This document shows, one piece after another, positions 1 to 8,664 of a stretch of 35,851 bases of DNA; position 1 is the stretch's first letter, and each line of letters begins with the position of its first letter. The DNA lies in contig CADCCR010000030.1 in assembly GCA_902799985.1 (NCBI GenBank), positions 1-35,851 of the forward strand, written 5' to 3'. The position numbers and the translations under genes were made by a program. The notes beneath the pieces are model-generated. The model was not told the DNA's origin. It worked only from the letters and a program-made list of their open reading frames with translations, and made no database searches. The DNA comes from an uncultured Bacteroidales bacterium (GTDB lineage Bacteria; Bacteroidota; Bacteroidia; Bacteroidales; Bacteroidaceae).

Positions 1-109
1 CCTCGCGGAACTTGAAGCCCTCGAGCAGTTGCTCCAGGCGGTCCTTCACGTCCTTGAACTCGGCGAGCGTCTGGCGGTCGTAGTCGTTCAGCTCACCGCG
101 TTCGGGCAC
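1..109 (-). pseudogene. metG: In-frame continuation of metG beyond the TAA, cut by the window edge
   Basis: Read in the metG frame immediately after the TAA, these 36 codons give VPERGELNDYDRQTLAEF, then KDVKDRLEQLLEGFKFRE. This matches the usual sequence after KYYEG in MetG anticodon-binding domains. No further stop occurs before base 1. The conservation argues that the interruption is recent or artefactual, because an old pseudogene would have drifted. The remaining C-terminal part lies outside the window. Confidence 0.8.
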
Positions 110-1348
110 TTATCCCTCGTAGTACTTCTGCGTGAGCTGCAGGGCTCGGTTCACAAAATTGCCGTAGACGGCCACAAGCTCATTGTTGCAACGGGCCTGG
201 AAGTCGTCCCATGTGAAGTCATTGTCCTTCGTCTCGGGCGCATTGGCAGTGAGGACGTACCTCAATTCGTCCTGACGTCCGGGCAGCTCGTCGAGGTATT
301 CATTGAGCCAGACAGCATAGTTCCGGCTGGTGCTTATCTTGTTTCCCTCCAGATTGAGGAACTCATTGGCCGGCACGTTATCGGGCAGGATGTACTCGCC
401 GTGTGCCTTGAGCATGGCGGGGAAGACGATGCAGTGGAACACGATGTTGTCCTTGCCGATGAAGTGCACGAGGCGTGTCTCGGGGTCCTTCCACCATTTC
501 TCCCACGAGCCCAGTTCGGGATGGGCGTCGCAAAGCTCCTTTGTGTTCGAGATGTAACCGATGGGGGCATCGAACCACACGTAGAGCACCTTGCCCTCGG
601 CGCCCTCTACGGGTACCGGGATGCCCCACTCCAGGTCGCGCGTCACGGCACGAGGGCGCAAACCGCCGTCCAGCCAGCTCTTGCACTGCCCGTAGACGTT
701 GCTGCGCCACTCCTTGTGTTCGCCCAGAATCCACTGCTCCAGCCACTGCTGGTCCTTGTCGAGGGGCAGGTACCAGTGCTTCGTGGCCTTGCGGACCAAC
801 GGGTTGCCCGTCTCGGCATTGTAGGGATTGATGAGCTCCTCGGGCGAAAGGGTGGCACCACACTTCTCGCACTGGTCGCCGTAAGCCTCGGGAGCATGGC
901 AACGCGGGCACTCGCCCTTGATGTTGCGGTCGGTGAGGAAGTGGCCGGTCTGCTCGTCGTAGAACTGCTCCGTCACCTGCTCCACGAACTTACCCTCGTC
1001 GTAGAGCTTGCGGAAGAAGTCGCTCGCCAGCTTGTGATGCGTGGGGCTCGTGGTGCGGCTGTAGACGTCGAACGAGATGCCGAAGCGCTCGAATGAGTCC
1101 TTGATGAGCGTGTGGTAGCGGTCCACCACCTGTTGCACGGTGATGCCTTCCTTGCGGGCACGTATGGTGACGGGCACGCCGTGTTCGTCGCTTCCGCCGA
1201 TGAAGAGGCACTCACGTCCCTTCAGACGGAGGTAGCGCGCATAGATGTCGGCAGGCACATAGACGCCGGCCAGATGTCCGATATGTACTGGTCCGTTGGC
1301 ATAAGGCAGAGCGGACGTAATGGTCGTTCTCTTGAATTGTTTTTCCAT
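110..1348 (-). CDS. metG: Methionyl-tRNA synthetase, N-terminal 412 residues, interrupted by an in-frame TAA
   Basis: This enzyme charges tRNA-Met with methionine in the cytoplasm and is normally essential. The class I HIGH motif is at residues 22-25, after an N-terminus typical of MetG ([15 protein letters not shown]). A zinc knuckle (CPRC...CEKC) lies near residues 148-164, and the KMSKS-type loop is GNKISTS, near residue 335. The frame stops at 110-112 just after QKYYEG, at the start of the anticodon-binding domain. Family members are much longer, and the same frame continues past the stop with recognisable MetG sequence down to base 1. The stop therefore looks like a nonsense change (AAA Lys to TAA fits the family) or a sequencing or assembly error. 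The start at 1348 is supported by a TAnnTTTG box 21 nt upstream. The identity is certain; whether the gene is intact is not. Confidence 0.9.
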   Translation of the reverse strand: MEKQFKRTTITSALPYANGPVHIGHLAGVYVPADIYARYLRLKGRECLFIGGSDEHGVPVTIRARKEGITVQQVVDRYHTLIKDSFERFGISFDVYSRTTSPTHHKLASDFFRKLYDEGKFVEQVTEQFYDEQTGHFLTDRNIKGECPRCHAPEAYGDQCEKCGATLSPEELINPYNAETGNPLVRKATKHWYLPLDKDQQWLEQWILGEHKEWRSNVYGQCKSWLDGGLRPRAVTRDLEWGIPVPVEGAEGKVLYVWFDAPIGYISNTKELCDAHPELGSWEKWWKDPETRLVHFIGKDNIVFHCIVFPAMLKAHGEYILPDNVPANEFLNLEGNKISTSRNYAVWLNEYLDELPGRQDELRYVLTANAPETKDNDFTWDDFQARCNNELVAVYGNFVNRALQLTQKYYEG

Positions 1349-1369
1349 GCTTTAATATATTTTTCCGCG

Positions 1370-1377
1370 CAAAGGTA
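1370..1377 (-). promoter_or_regulatory. Bacteroidetes -7 box for metG
   Basis: On the minus strand this reads TACCTTTG, matching the Bacteroidetes sigma-ABfr -7 consensus TAnnTTTG. It lies 21 nt upstream of the metG ATG. I could not identify a clear -33 TTTG. Confidence 0.6.
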
Positions 1378-1483
1378 CGAAGTTTTTTCTGTATTGCAGT
1401 GCTTTTGGCTCATTTTTTTCCCGTGACCGAGGATAATGTCACAGCCTTACGCGGATTGTCACCTTCCGCAGGAACTAACACAC

Positions 1484-1657
1484 CGGGCGCTTCTGAAATA
1501 AGCACAGGGCGCTTCCGAAATAAGCACGGGGCGCTTCCGAAATAAGCACGAGGCGCTTCCGGAATAAGCGCAGGGCGCTTCCGAAATAAGCACGAGGCGC
1601 TTCCAGAATAAGCACGGGGCGCTTCGGAAATAAGCACGGGGTGCTTCCGGCGGAACG
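1484..1657 (-). repeat. 22-bp tandem array, family A (seven full units plus a partial)
   Basis: Unit starts (GCTT on the plus strand) fall at 1489, 1511, 1533, 1555, 1577, 1599, 1621 and 1643, exactly 22 bp apart. On the minus strand each unit is close to GTGCTTATTTCGGAAGCGC plus a 3-bp spacer. GYGCTT can pair with AAGCGC around a 7-nt loop. No frame has a stop on the minus strand, so long meaningless ORFs appear in all three frames. The array lies between the GH2 gene and metG and is not coding. Confidence 0.9.
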
Positions 1658-1700
1658 GCACGCGGTTGTGAGTAAAACAAAAGACTGCTTTATAATAGAA

Positions 1701-1860
1701 ACCACGAATTACACGAATTGCACGAATACCTTTCTGCTTGCCACACAGCGACAGAATAATTCGTGCAATTCGTGTAATTCGTGGTTTGAATTCAGCCCGT
1801 TAATTCGCGTAATCCGCTTAATCTGTGGTTTGAATTCTGCCCGTCAATTCGCATACTCCA
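1701..1860. repeat. Perfect 27-bp inverted repeat plus a 44-bp direct repeat, built from ~9-bp words
   Basis: Bases 1701-1727 (ACCACGAATTACACGAATTG and on) are the exact reverse complement of 1759-1785, with a 31-bp loop. Each arm is itself a 9-bp repetition of CACGAATTR. A stretch beginning GTGGTTTGAATTC then recurs at 1781 and 1825, a 44-bp period, with TTAATTCGC/GTAATCCGC/TTAATCTGT words. A relative of this inverted repeat is at 31911-32030. It could act as a strong stem-loop downstream of the GH2 gene, but no T-run marks it as a classical terminator. Confidence 0.8.
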
Positions 1861-1899
1861 CGTAATCCGTGTTAGGGATTCGTTGTACGCGGGGACGTG

Positions 1900-3756
1900 T
1901 CACTTCGTCTTCGGGGTCTTGGAGAAGATGGCATGGATGCGCTTCATGTCGAACTTCTCGGTGCGGTCGTAGAAGTAGATGCCGTTCTGCTCCTGCTCCA
2001 CGTCGGTGAGCTGCGTGTAGGTGTAGCCCCAGACGTTGTCGGCAATCTCCATCAGCGCGTCGACCTGACCTTCGAGGCGAGCATAGAACTCCTCGAGCGA
2101 GTGAGGCGGTTCGCCGTAGCCCCAGGACGCGCCGGTGTTGCCCGTGGCTGTGTCCTGACCCTTCACCCACTTGATGCCGCCGAACTCGTCGAGCAGATAA
2201 GGCTTGTCGGCCTTCTCGTAGCGCGGGAAGTCATAGACGTTGACGTCGGTGGGGCGGTTGAAGCCTGTGTTGGTGCGCGGCACGTCGCGCGTCTCGTTGG
2301 GTGTCTGGAACCAGCGCTGGCCGTTGTAGATGGCTTCCTTGAGGCGCTTGGGGTCCTGCTCGTAGTTGTGCGTGGTCCAGATGTCCGTCTTGATGTGTAC
2401 GCCGCCGCTGACGTCGCAGACGGGACGTGTGGGGTCGAGGGCCTTGCTCAGGTCATAGACGTCGCTCACGAAGCGCGGGAACTGTACGCGGTCGGGCCAC
2501 CATTCCTCGTTCATCGGCGTCCAGGTGACGATGCTGGGATGGTTGCGGTCGCGCACAATCTCCTCGGTCCATTCGCTGAGGAAGTTGCGGGCTACCTCGG
2601 GATCGTTAGCGTTCATGCCCCATGACGGCGCTTCGCCCCAGGTGATGTAGCCCAGCTTGTCGGCCCAATAGTGGAAGCGTTCCTCGAAGACCTTCTGGTG
2701 GAGGCGGGCGCCGTTGAAGCCTGCTGCCAGCGACAGCTCGATGTCGTGCTTGAGAGCCTCATCGCTGGGAGCCGTCCAGATGCCGTCGGGGTAGTAGCCC
2801 TGGTCGAGGACGAGCCGCTGGTAGAAGGGTTCGTTGTTGAGGTACGTCTTGTTGCCCTCGACGTGTATCTTCCTCATGCCAACGTAGCTCGTGACACGGT
2901 CGATGACCTTCCCGTCTGCGCCCTTCATCTCGTAAGTGAGGTCGTAGAGGAACGGATTCTCGGGGCTCCAGAGCTTCTGCTTCTTGACGGGCAGCACGAT
3001 GGTGGAGTTGTTCTGAGCGCGTACGGTCTTTGTGGCAACCACCTTCCCAGCGTCGCTCAGGGTGACAGTCAGCGTGGCGGCCGACTCACGATAGAACGTC
3101 GGGTGCAGGATGACCTGGCTCTGGTCGATGTCGGTGATGACCTGTGCACGGAGCAGAGCGTTCTCGTCCACCGGCTCCATCCATACCGTCTGCCAGATGC
3201 CGGTGCAGCGTGTGTACATACACTCAAACTGGTTGAGGCGCACATTCTGCTTGCCGGCAGGCTGCTTGGTGGTGCGTGTGTCGCTGTATGCATGTACGAC
3301 GAGTGAGTGGTCGGTGTCGTCGGCCAGGAACCGCGTCACGTCGATGGCAAACGAAGTGCTGCCGCCGAAGTGCCGCCCGGCCAGCCGGCCATCGATGAAC
3401 ACTTCGCTGTTGTAGTAGACGGCCCCGAAGTTGAGCATGACGTTGCGGCCCTTCCATTCCTGCGGCATGCGGATGGTGCGCTGATACCAGATGTTGCCAA
3501 TGAAGTCGGTGTAGCCCACGCCACTCAGTTTGCTCTCCGGGCAGAAGGGAACGGTAATCTTGCTCGAGAAGCCACGGCTCTCGAAGAGTCGCTTCTCCAT
3601 GCCTGAGCCGACAAAGTCGAACGTGTAGGTCCAGTCGCCATTGAGGTTGAGCCAGTCCTGGCGTTCGAACTGTGGGCGAGGATACTCAGCCCGGGGCAGT
3701 GCCCATGCTCCTGCCGTCATGCAGAGCAGCACGAGCGAAAATAACAATCTTTTCAT
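1900..3756 (-). CDS. Secreted glycoside hydrolase family 2 protein (beta-galactosidase/beta-glucuronidase type)
   Basis: A 618-residue GH2 enzyme that would release terminal beta-linked sugars by a retaining mechanism. A signal peptide (MKRLLFSLVLLCMTAGAWA) precedes the jelly-roll sugar-binding domain (about 25-205), the Ig-like domain (about 205-310) and the TIM barrel (about 310-618). The predicted acid/base is E417 in PMNEEW, after the family signature RDRNHPSIVTW. The predicted nucleophile is E524 in LLDEFGG. The length fits compact Bacteroidetes GH2 enzymes without added binding modules. The exact sugar cannot be read from the sequence. It lies 100 nt downstream of the small acidic ORF and the LRR/phosphatase gene on the same strand. 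No clear TAnnTTTG box lies directly before it, so read-through from that unit is possible. Confidence 0.93.
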   Translation of the reverse strand: MKRLLFSLVLLCMTAGAWALPRAEYPRPQFERQDWLNLNGDWTYTFDFVGSGMEKRLFESRGFSSKITVPFCPESKLSGVGYTDFIGNIWYQRTIRMPQEWKGRNVMLNFGAVYYNSEVFIDGRLAGRHFGGSTSFAIDVTRFLADDTDHSLVVHAYSDTRTTKQPAGKQNVRLNQFECMYTRCTGIWQTVWMEPVDENALLRAQVITDIDQSQVILHPTFYRESAATLTVTLSDAGKVVATKTVRAQNNSTIVLPVKKQKLWSPENPFLYDLTYEMKGADGKVIDRVTSYVGMRKIHVEGNKTYLNNEPFYQRLVLDQGYYPDGIWTAPSDEALKHDIELSLAAGFNGARLHQKVFEERFHYWADKLGYITWGEAPSWGMNANDPEVARNFLSEWTEEIVRDRNHPSIVTWTPMNEEWWPDRVQFPRFVSDVYDLSKALDPTRPVCDVSGGVHIKTDIWTTHNYEQDPKRLKEAIYNGQRWFQTPNETRDVPRTNTGFNRPTDVNVYDFPRYEKADKPYLLDEFGGIKWVKGQDTATGNTGASWGYGEPPHSLEEFYARLEGQVDALMEIADNVWGYTYTQLTDVEQEQNGIYFYDRTEKFDMKRIHAIFSKTPKTK

Positions 3757-3856
3757 CTTTAATTATGTTAGTGATTAAAACCTTTCATCGGCAACTGTTG
3801 CTTATTCTTTACGCTTTTCCTGTATGGTCAGACACTTCAGGCGCGGCCTTGCGGCA

Positions 3857-4006
3857 TCAGTCGTCCTCCCATATATCCCAACCGTCGTTTTCCTTTGTCA
3901 GGACTTCCGAGTCGTCGGCAACTCCACCGGCAATAATCGAGACAGCAATCATCTGCGCTTGCTGAGCCTCCTCCACCTTTGTGGCAGGAATTATATATGT
4001 CTTCAT
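3857..4006 (-). CDS. Small acidic protein of 49 residues, unknown function
   Basis: This reading frame starts at ATG 4004-4006 and ends at TGA 3857-3859. It begins MKTYIIPATKVEEAQQAQMI and ends NDGWDIWEDD. It starts 25 nt after the stop of the LRR/phosphatase gene on the same strand, so it is probably co-transcribed. From memory of the family, short proteins with an MK(K)xYIxPxT start and an acidic, Trp-containing tail are common beside surface-protein genes in Prevotella and Bacteroides. Their function is unknown to me. There is no signal peptide and no membrane segment. The start and tail patterns and the position make it likely real, although it is too short to prove by eye. Confidence 0.6.
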   Translation of the reverse strand: MKTYIIPATKVEEAQQAQMIAVSIIAGGVADDSEVLTKENDGWDIWEDD

Positions 4007-4031
4007 AATGTACAATTTACTGTTTACAACT

Positions 4032-7000
4032 TTATTTCACCATTATCTTCTTCTCGCCTCGCTTCGCCGAACCTGGCTTCACGATGTAGATGCCCGACCT
4101 GACAGGCTTGCCATCGAGCTTGCGACCCTGCAGGTCATAAGTCTCATAAGCCTTCTGTGCCTTATTGACATCAATGGCTGTGGCATCATCGCTGAAGTAG
4201 AACACCTTGATGCCCGACGCAGGAACATCCAGGTAAGCGCGGAAGGCTGCGACGGAAGGCTGCACGTCTTCCACCAGATAGAAGCCGGTCACATCGTTCT
4301 GCTTCTGCAGGACGTATGTCCCGACCGGTGCGGGCATTGCCTTGTATGTCCCGCAGAGCAGACCATTGGTGAGGGCCATGTCGTCTGTAGCGGCGACGGT
4401 GACATTCGTTGCCGAGAGCTGGATTTCACCTGTTCCCTGCACGAGTACGGGCTGTCCTGCACTGATGGTTGAGGCTGCCTCAAGGTTGATGCGTGTTCCG
4501 GTCACGGATGTGACATTCGAGGCGGTGAAGCCTTCTGGCACCTCAGCATCGAAGGGAAGGACAAGTGTCTTGTAGGACTTGACGTTCGTGGTGAGGCTTG
4601 CCTGTGCAGCAGCAAAGGCGGTGGGCGTGCCGAAGTCGGCGCCGTCGGTCAGCACGAGGCTCTCGCAGACGCCACCATTGATGATGTTCTGTCCGGTGAT
4701 GCCCGATTCGGACGATACCGTGACGAGCAGGTTGGAGGCGGCCGGCATGCTGGCGGTCAAGGCTTCTGCCTCGAAAACGTATCCGCTCAGGTCGAGGCTG
4801 GTGGCTCCGCTGCTCACTGCTTCGCTCACAACATTCTTCACATCGGTCGGATAGACTGTGCCCAGCATCTTCATGCGGAAGTCGGCTATCTCCTTAGCGG
4901 TAAGGCCAAGCTCCTTGTAGCAATAGGTGTAGAACTTGTCGGTCAGCGTCTCGCCTTCGAGAGACTTGATGTAGGCCAGGATGCCATCGATGTTCTCTTT
5001 GTAGCGAAGCGTCTCGTACTTGGAGAAGCTGGTCAGTTCGTAGTCCTTGTAAAGGTCGCTTTCTGCCACGCCCAGCAGTCCTTCGAGCAGGACAGCGAGG
5101 GTGCCCGTGCGGTCGGCTCCGATGTGGCAATGGAAGTAGACGGGCTTGTCGTTCTTCACACAGTCGAAGACGAAGTCGAGGTTCTTCTTGTAGAGGTCCT
5201 TGCGGTTCTGCAGGCCGCTTTCGTAGTAGTCCTCGTTGTGGATGCGGATGTAGGTAACGTCGTCGCCCAGAGGAGACTTCTCGATGTAGAGTGCCTCGTT
5301 GCTCGAGCGGAGGTCGAGCTCTGCCTTCATGCCGATGGCGCGGAGGGCTGCTATGCCTTCCGGCTCGAGGTTGTACTTGCCGTTCCACTCGGCGCCACGA
5401 TAGATGAGGCCGTACTTGATGGGCTTTCCGCTGGCTGTTGCCCAGCCGCCCAGGTCGCGCATATTGGCAGCGCCGTCGGCCTTGATCTGCCGAAGCTGGC
5501 CGCTCGTCGTGAAGTTCGAGTTGATGATTTCGGTCGGAGTGCCGTCGACGGTAAGCGTCACCTTATAATAATATGTCTGGCCGGGCAGCAGGTTGAATAT
5601 CTCGTAGTAGGCTTTTCCCGGGTCGACCTCGGCGGTGAAGGCATCGGAGAAGTCGGCATTGAGGCTCCATGTGACTTGCTGTGCCGTGGCCGAAGCGTTC
5701 TGTGTCCAGAAGATGGTAGCAGGCTCCGGCAGGTCGCGGCGTTCGGGAGGAGCGATGTTGTAGTTGGGCATCACGGTAGCATCCGCTGTGGTGTACGTCA
5801 CCTCGGCCATGTATTCCCTGACACGGACGTTCTCGATGTTGAAGTCCTGTTCGAACATACCCGACTGAGCCGGATGGAAGCGCCAGTAGATGCGGTCGTC
5901 CTCCTTGAGGAGCACCCAGCCGCCGGAGACGGAATAAGGCAGGCTGGCATTCTCTCCGTCGTAGAGGCTTTGCAATGTGTACTTGCCGCCTCCGGCCCAA
6001 GTAACGACCTGTGCGTATTCGGGGCTGTCGGTCAGGGTGATGTATTCGTTGGCTGTGTTGCCATTGACAGGGGCGCCGGCGTACATGCTGTTCTTCATGT
6101 TCTGCATGTACCAGTTGCTTCCCTTGCGGGTGAGCTTGAAGTAGAACTTCGTCTTGGCTGCGTCGAAGTCCTGTATGCCCAAGCCTCCTTCGGCAGCATA
6201 AGCGGCTTCTGCATAGAGCATCTGGCCCTTGTTGATGTTCTCGATGTAGTAGTACCCCTCGTTGAGCGGATTGATTTCCAGCGCGTCGGCTGCGACAATC
6301 ATCTGCAGCAAGGCATTGTTGCGCTCCTCCATGGTGGCTGTCTCGCCGAGGGAGCTTGCCGCTGCCAGCGCTTCGCTCAGTGCCTGCACGCTGGCTGCCG
6401 TGTAGTAGCCGGGGTCGGTGCCCACCTCTTCTGCTGCGGGCAGCTTGGCGCTGTAGGTTGCGATGTAGTCCTGCAGGTCGGCATGCGAGATGTCCTGTTG
6501 CAGGTCGGCAACGATGTGGTGACAGTTCCAGTACTCGTTGGCCAGGTAGTCGAGGTAGACACTTGGGTAGACGTGAATGGTGGATTCGTGACTGTCGTCG
6601 AAGGTCTGGTTGTCGGGCAGCGTGGGCATGACGTCGCAAATCATATAGACGTCGTAGCCTCCGGAGAATCGCCAAGCCACCCAGACGCCCCACTTGTTGT
6701 CGGCGATGTGCTTGCCGAATGTCAGTGTCTTCAGGTTGGGGTTCTCGCTCAGGCAGGACTCGCCCAGGGTGGTGACGGAGTTGGGCACGGTAATCTCCGT
6801 GACTTGTGTCTTATAGATTGCCTCCTTGCCGATGGAGAGCAGTCCCTCGGGCAATGAGATGGAGGTGATGTCGGAGCTGCGGAAGGCGTAGTTGCCGATG
6901 CCGGTCACGTCGTAGGTCTTGCCATCGTAGGTGACTTGTGCCGGAACGACGATGTCGCCTGTGTAGAGGTTGGGGGTGCTCGAGCCTGGTTTCTCATCGT

Positions 7001-8282
7001 TGGGATATACGACGCTGACCTTGTCCTCTGCCGTCATCTTGTACTTGATGCCATCGACGGTGAAGCTGAGGAACTCGATGCTGCTGCCGCCCATGTCGGG
7101 GACGATGGTGTACTTGCCGCCCCAGTACTGGTCGTTCACGTAGTCCTCGTAGACGTCGGGATAGACGTGGACGCGTGTCTGGTAGCCGTGGTCGAAGGTG
7201 TACTTGTCGGGCACGGATGGCTTGGCGTGGCAATCCATGTAGATGTCATATTCGGGCGACTCGCGGTAGAGCACCCAAGGGCCCCAGGGATTGGTGGCGA
7301 TGTTGGCGCCGAAGGTGACTTTCTCCAGGTTTGCGTTGTAGGCCAAAGCGTACTGTCCCATCGTGACGAGTGAGTTTGGCAGGGTGAGTGTGGTGAGCTG
7401 CGTGTTGAAGATGGCTTCCTCGCCGATGGAGACGAGTCCCTCGGGCAACGTGAGCGCCGTGATGGTGGCATAGCGGAAGGCGTAGTCGCCGATGCCCGTC
7501 ACGTTGTAGCTCTTGCCCTCGTAGGTGACCTGTGCAGGGATGGTGACGTTGCCTGTATAGGGATTGGGATTGCTCGAGCCGGGCTTGCTTTCGGTGGGAT
7601 AGGTGACGATGACCTTGTCCTCGGTAATCATCTTGTACTTGATGCCGTCGACGGTAAAGTCGATGAGTTCTACATCCTGCTTCACGATGTTGTAGATGTT
7701 CCAAAGCGGGTCGGACATATAGGCATCGTAGAGCTCCGACTTCACGTGAATGGTGGAGGCATGTGTGTCGTCGAAAGTCTGATTGTCGTAGAGCGTGGGC
7801 TTGGTGTCGCAAATCATGTAGACATCATAGGCGCCTGAGGAACGCCAGAAGACCCATGCGCCCCAGGTGCCGCCGCAGCCCTCACCAATGGTGATGCAAC
7901 TCTCCATTGCTTCGTCGCCCAACTTCGTGACGGAATTGGGGACGGTCAGTTCGGTGATGCTCGAGCCCATCAGAGCCTTCTTGTCTATCGTCGTCAGGCC
8001 TTCGGGCAAACTGATAGAGGTGATGCCTGCACCATAGAAGGCTCTTTCGCCTATGGCCGTCACTGTGTATTCGGTGGCATCGACCGTGATGGTGGCAGGA
8101 ATGGTGATGGAGCCGGTGTAGGTACTGGGGTTGCTGCTACCGGGCCTGCTGTCGTTGGGGTAGGTAACGGTAGCGTTGTTGCCATCAAGTGTGTACTTGA
8201 TGCCATCCACTGTTGCTGTTGTCTGTGCCGATACAGTAATCGTCATCAACAAAAGGGAAAGGAGAATGAACGATTTCTTCAT
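4032..8282 (-). CDS. Secreted BspA-like leucine-rich-repeat protein with a tyrosine phosphatase domain
   Basis: A 1416-residue multidomain exported protein. The start was moved to ATG 8280-8282, which gives a proper signal peptide (MKKSFILLSLLLMTITVSAQ) and follows a TAnnTTTG box; the open frame upstream to 8369 would place coding sequence over that promoter. Three near-copies of an LRR_5 module begin near residues 22, 209 and 409, each VDGIKY...YTG..PA...AIG..AF then LPEGL and LTVPNSV-like turns. A helical stretch (about 600-670), a trefoil-like domain (about 672-794) and an FnIII-like domain (about 846-924) follow. The phosphatase domain covers about 927-1141 with HCHIGADRTG, where C1052 and R1058 form the CX5R loop. 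The C-terminus is a beta-rich region ending YDLQGRKL...GIYIV, a tail like that of other exported proteins here. The architecture is clear; the substrate is unknown. Confidence 0.88.
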   Translation of the reverse strand: MKKSFILLSLLLMTITVSAQTTATVDGIKYTLDGNNATVTYPNDSRPGSSNPSTYTGSITIPATITVDATEYTVTAIGERAFYGAGITSISLPEGLTTIDKKALMGSSITELTVPNSVTKLGDEAMESCITIGEGCGGTWGAWVFWRSSGAYDVYMICDTKPTLYDNQTFDDTHASTIHVKSELYDAYMSDPLWNIYNIVKQDVELIDFTVDGIKYKMITEDKVIVTYPTESKPGSSNPNPYTGNVTIPAQVTYEGKSYNVTGIGDYAFRYATITALTLPEGLVSIGEEAIFNTQLTTLTLPNSLVTMGQYALAYNANLEKVTFGANIATNPWGPWVLYRESPEYDIYMDCHAKPSVPDKYTFDHGYQTRVHVYPDVYEDYVNDQYWGGKYTIVPDMGGSSIEFLSFTVDGIKYKMTAEDKVSVVYPNDEKPGSSTPNLYTGDIVVPAQVTYDGKTYDVTGIGNYAFRSSDITSISLPEGLLSIGKEAIYKTQVTEITVPNSVTTLGESCLSENPNLKTLTFGKHIADNKWGVWVAWRFSGGYDVYMICDVMPTLPDNQTFDDSHESTIHVYPSVYLDYLANEYWNCHHIVADLQQDISHADLQDYIATYSAKLPAAEEVGTDPGYYTAASVQALSEALAAASSLGETATMEERNNALLQMIVAADALEINPLNEGYYYIENINKGQMLYAEAAYAAEGGLGIQDFDAAKTKFYFKLTRKGSNWYMQNMKNSMYAGAPVNGNTANEYITLTDSPEYAQVVTWAGGGKYTLQSLYDGENASLPYSVSGGWVLLKEDDRIYWRFHPAQSGMFEQDFNIENVRVREYMAEVTYTTADATVMPNYNIAPPERRDLPEPATIFWTQNASATAQQVTWSLNADFSDAFTAEVDPGKAYYEIFNLLPGQTYYYKVTLTVDGTPTEIINSNFTTSGQLRQIKADGAANMRDLGGWATASGKPIKYGLIYRGAEWNGKYNLEPEGIAALRAIGMKAELDLRSSNEALYIEKSPLGDDVTYIRIHNEDYYESGLQNRKDLYKKNLDFVFDCVKNDKPVYFHCHIGADRTGTLAVLLEGLLGVAESDLYKDYELTSFSKYETLRYKENIDGILAYIKSLEGETLTDKFYTYCYKELGLTAKEIADFRMKMLGTVYPTDVKNVVSEAVSSGATSLDLSGYVFEAEALTASMPAASNLLVTVSSESGITGQNIINGGVCESLVLTDGADFGTPTAFAAAQASLTTNVKSYKTLVLPFDAEVPEGFTASNVTSVTGTRINLEAASTISAGQPVLVQGTGEIQLSATNVTVAATDDMALTNGLLCGTYKAMPAPVGTYVLQKQNDVTGFYLVEDVQPSVAAFRAYLDVPASGIKVFYFSDDATAIDVNKAQKAYETYDLQGRKLDGKPVRSGIYIVKPGSAKRGEKKIMVK

Positions 8283-8318
8283 AATGGTTGTTAGTTTAGT
8301 TTTTGGGTAGTGGCAATG

Positions 8319-8326
8319 CAAAGTTA
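8319..8326 (-). promoter_or_regulatory. Bacteroidetes -7 box for the LRR/phosphatase gene
   Basis: The minus strand reads TAACTTTG, an exact TAnnTTTG match, 36 nt upstream of the chosen ATG at 8282. It lies inside the open frame that extends to 8369, which supports the shorter start. Confidence 0.65.
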
Positions 8327-8445
8327 CAAAAAAATCGAATACGAACGTTGTTTTCATGAAGAAAAACATAGCAAATGGGGAATAAAATCAGGAAGTGACG
8401 CCGCTTTGACGTTGTCTGAGTGGAACAGAGGCACTTGCCACACCA

Positions 8446-8473
8446 ACAAGCGCCTCGCGCTTATTCCGGAAGC
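8446..8473 (+). repeat. Single family-A 22-bp unit flanking the first palindrome module
   Basis: The plus strand reads AAGCGCCTCGCGCTTATTCC followed by GGAAGC, one unit of the 22-bp family. It directly abuts the palindrome module. A second single unit separates the two module copies at 8637-8664. Confidence 0.75.
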
Positions 8474-8636
8474 TTCGTTCGTGCGGATTTGAAATCCGCA
8501 TGTCTAAATATAGGGATTTGTAATCCCGCAATTCAGTTTATCGCATTTTTGCGCTCCTGTATACAGGTGCTCAGGCGGCAAAGCCGGAGTTCAAATGCTT
8601 AATGCTGTCGGATTGCAAATCCGACAGAACATTACC
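8474..8636 (+). repeat. Composite palindrome module, copy 1
   Basis: The module starts TTCGTGCGG-like and ends CGACAGAACATTACC. It contains, in order, the palindromes GCGGATTTGAAATCCGC, GGGATTTGTAATCCC, CGCATTTTTGCG and GTCGGATTGCAAATCCGAC. These share a GGATT-TGN-AATCC core. Copy 1 has an extra stretch of about 35 bp (about 8551-8590) absent from copy 2. No protein is encoded. Confidence 0.85.
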
Positions 8637-8664
8637 GGAAGCGCCCTGCGCTTATTTCGGAAGC

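Noticed and set aside
29..1096. Long plus-strand ORF opposite metG (and similar long antisense ORFs at 1897, 5124, 9665, 16036, 19736, 33198)
   Set aside because: They are antisense shadows in GC-biased codons, rich in Val, Leu, Ala and Arg, with no recognisable domain. The minus-strand genes have clear family motifs.
1410..1705. Minus-strand ORFs rich in FRKRPVLISEAP
   Set aside because: They arise because a 22-bp repeat has no stop in any frame of one strand. The same peptide appears in all three frames and at 8744, 24723 and 31919. There are no start signals or conserved domains.
8283..8369. Longer start for the LRR/phosphatase protein
   Set aside because: It would bury the signal peptide at residue 30 and cover the TAnnTTTG promoter box.
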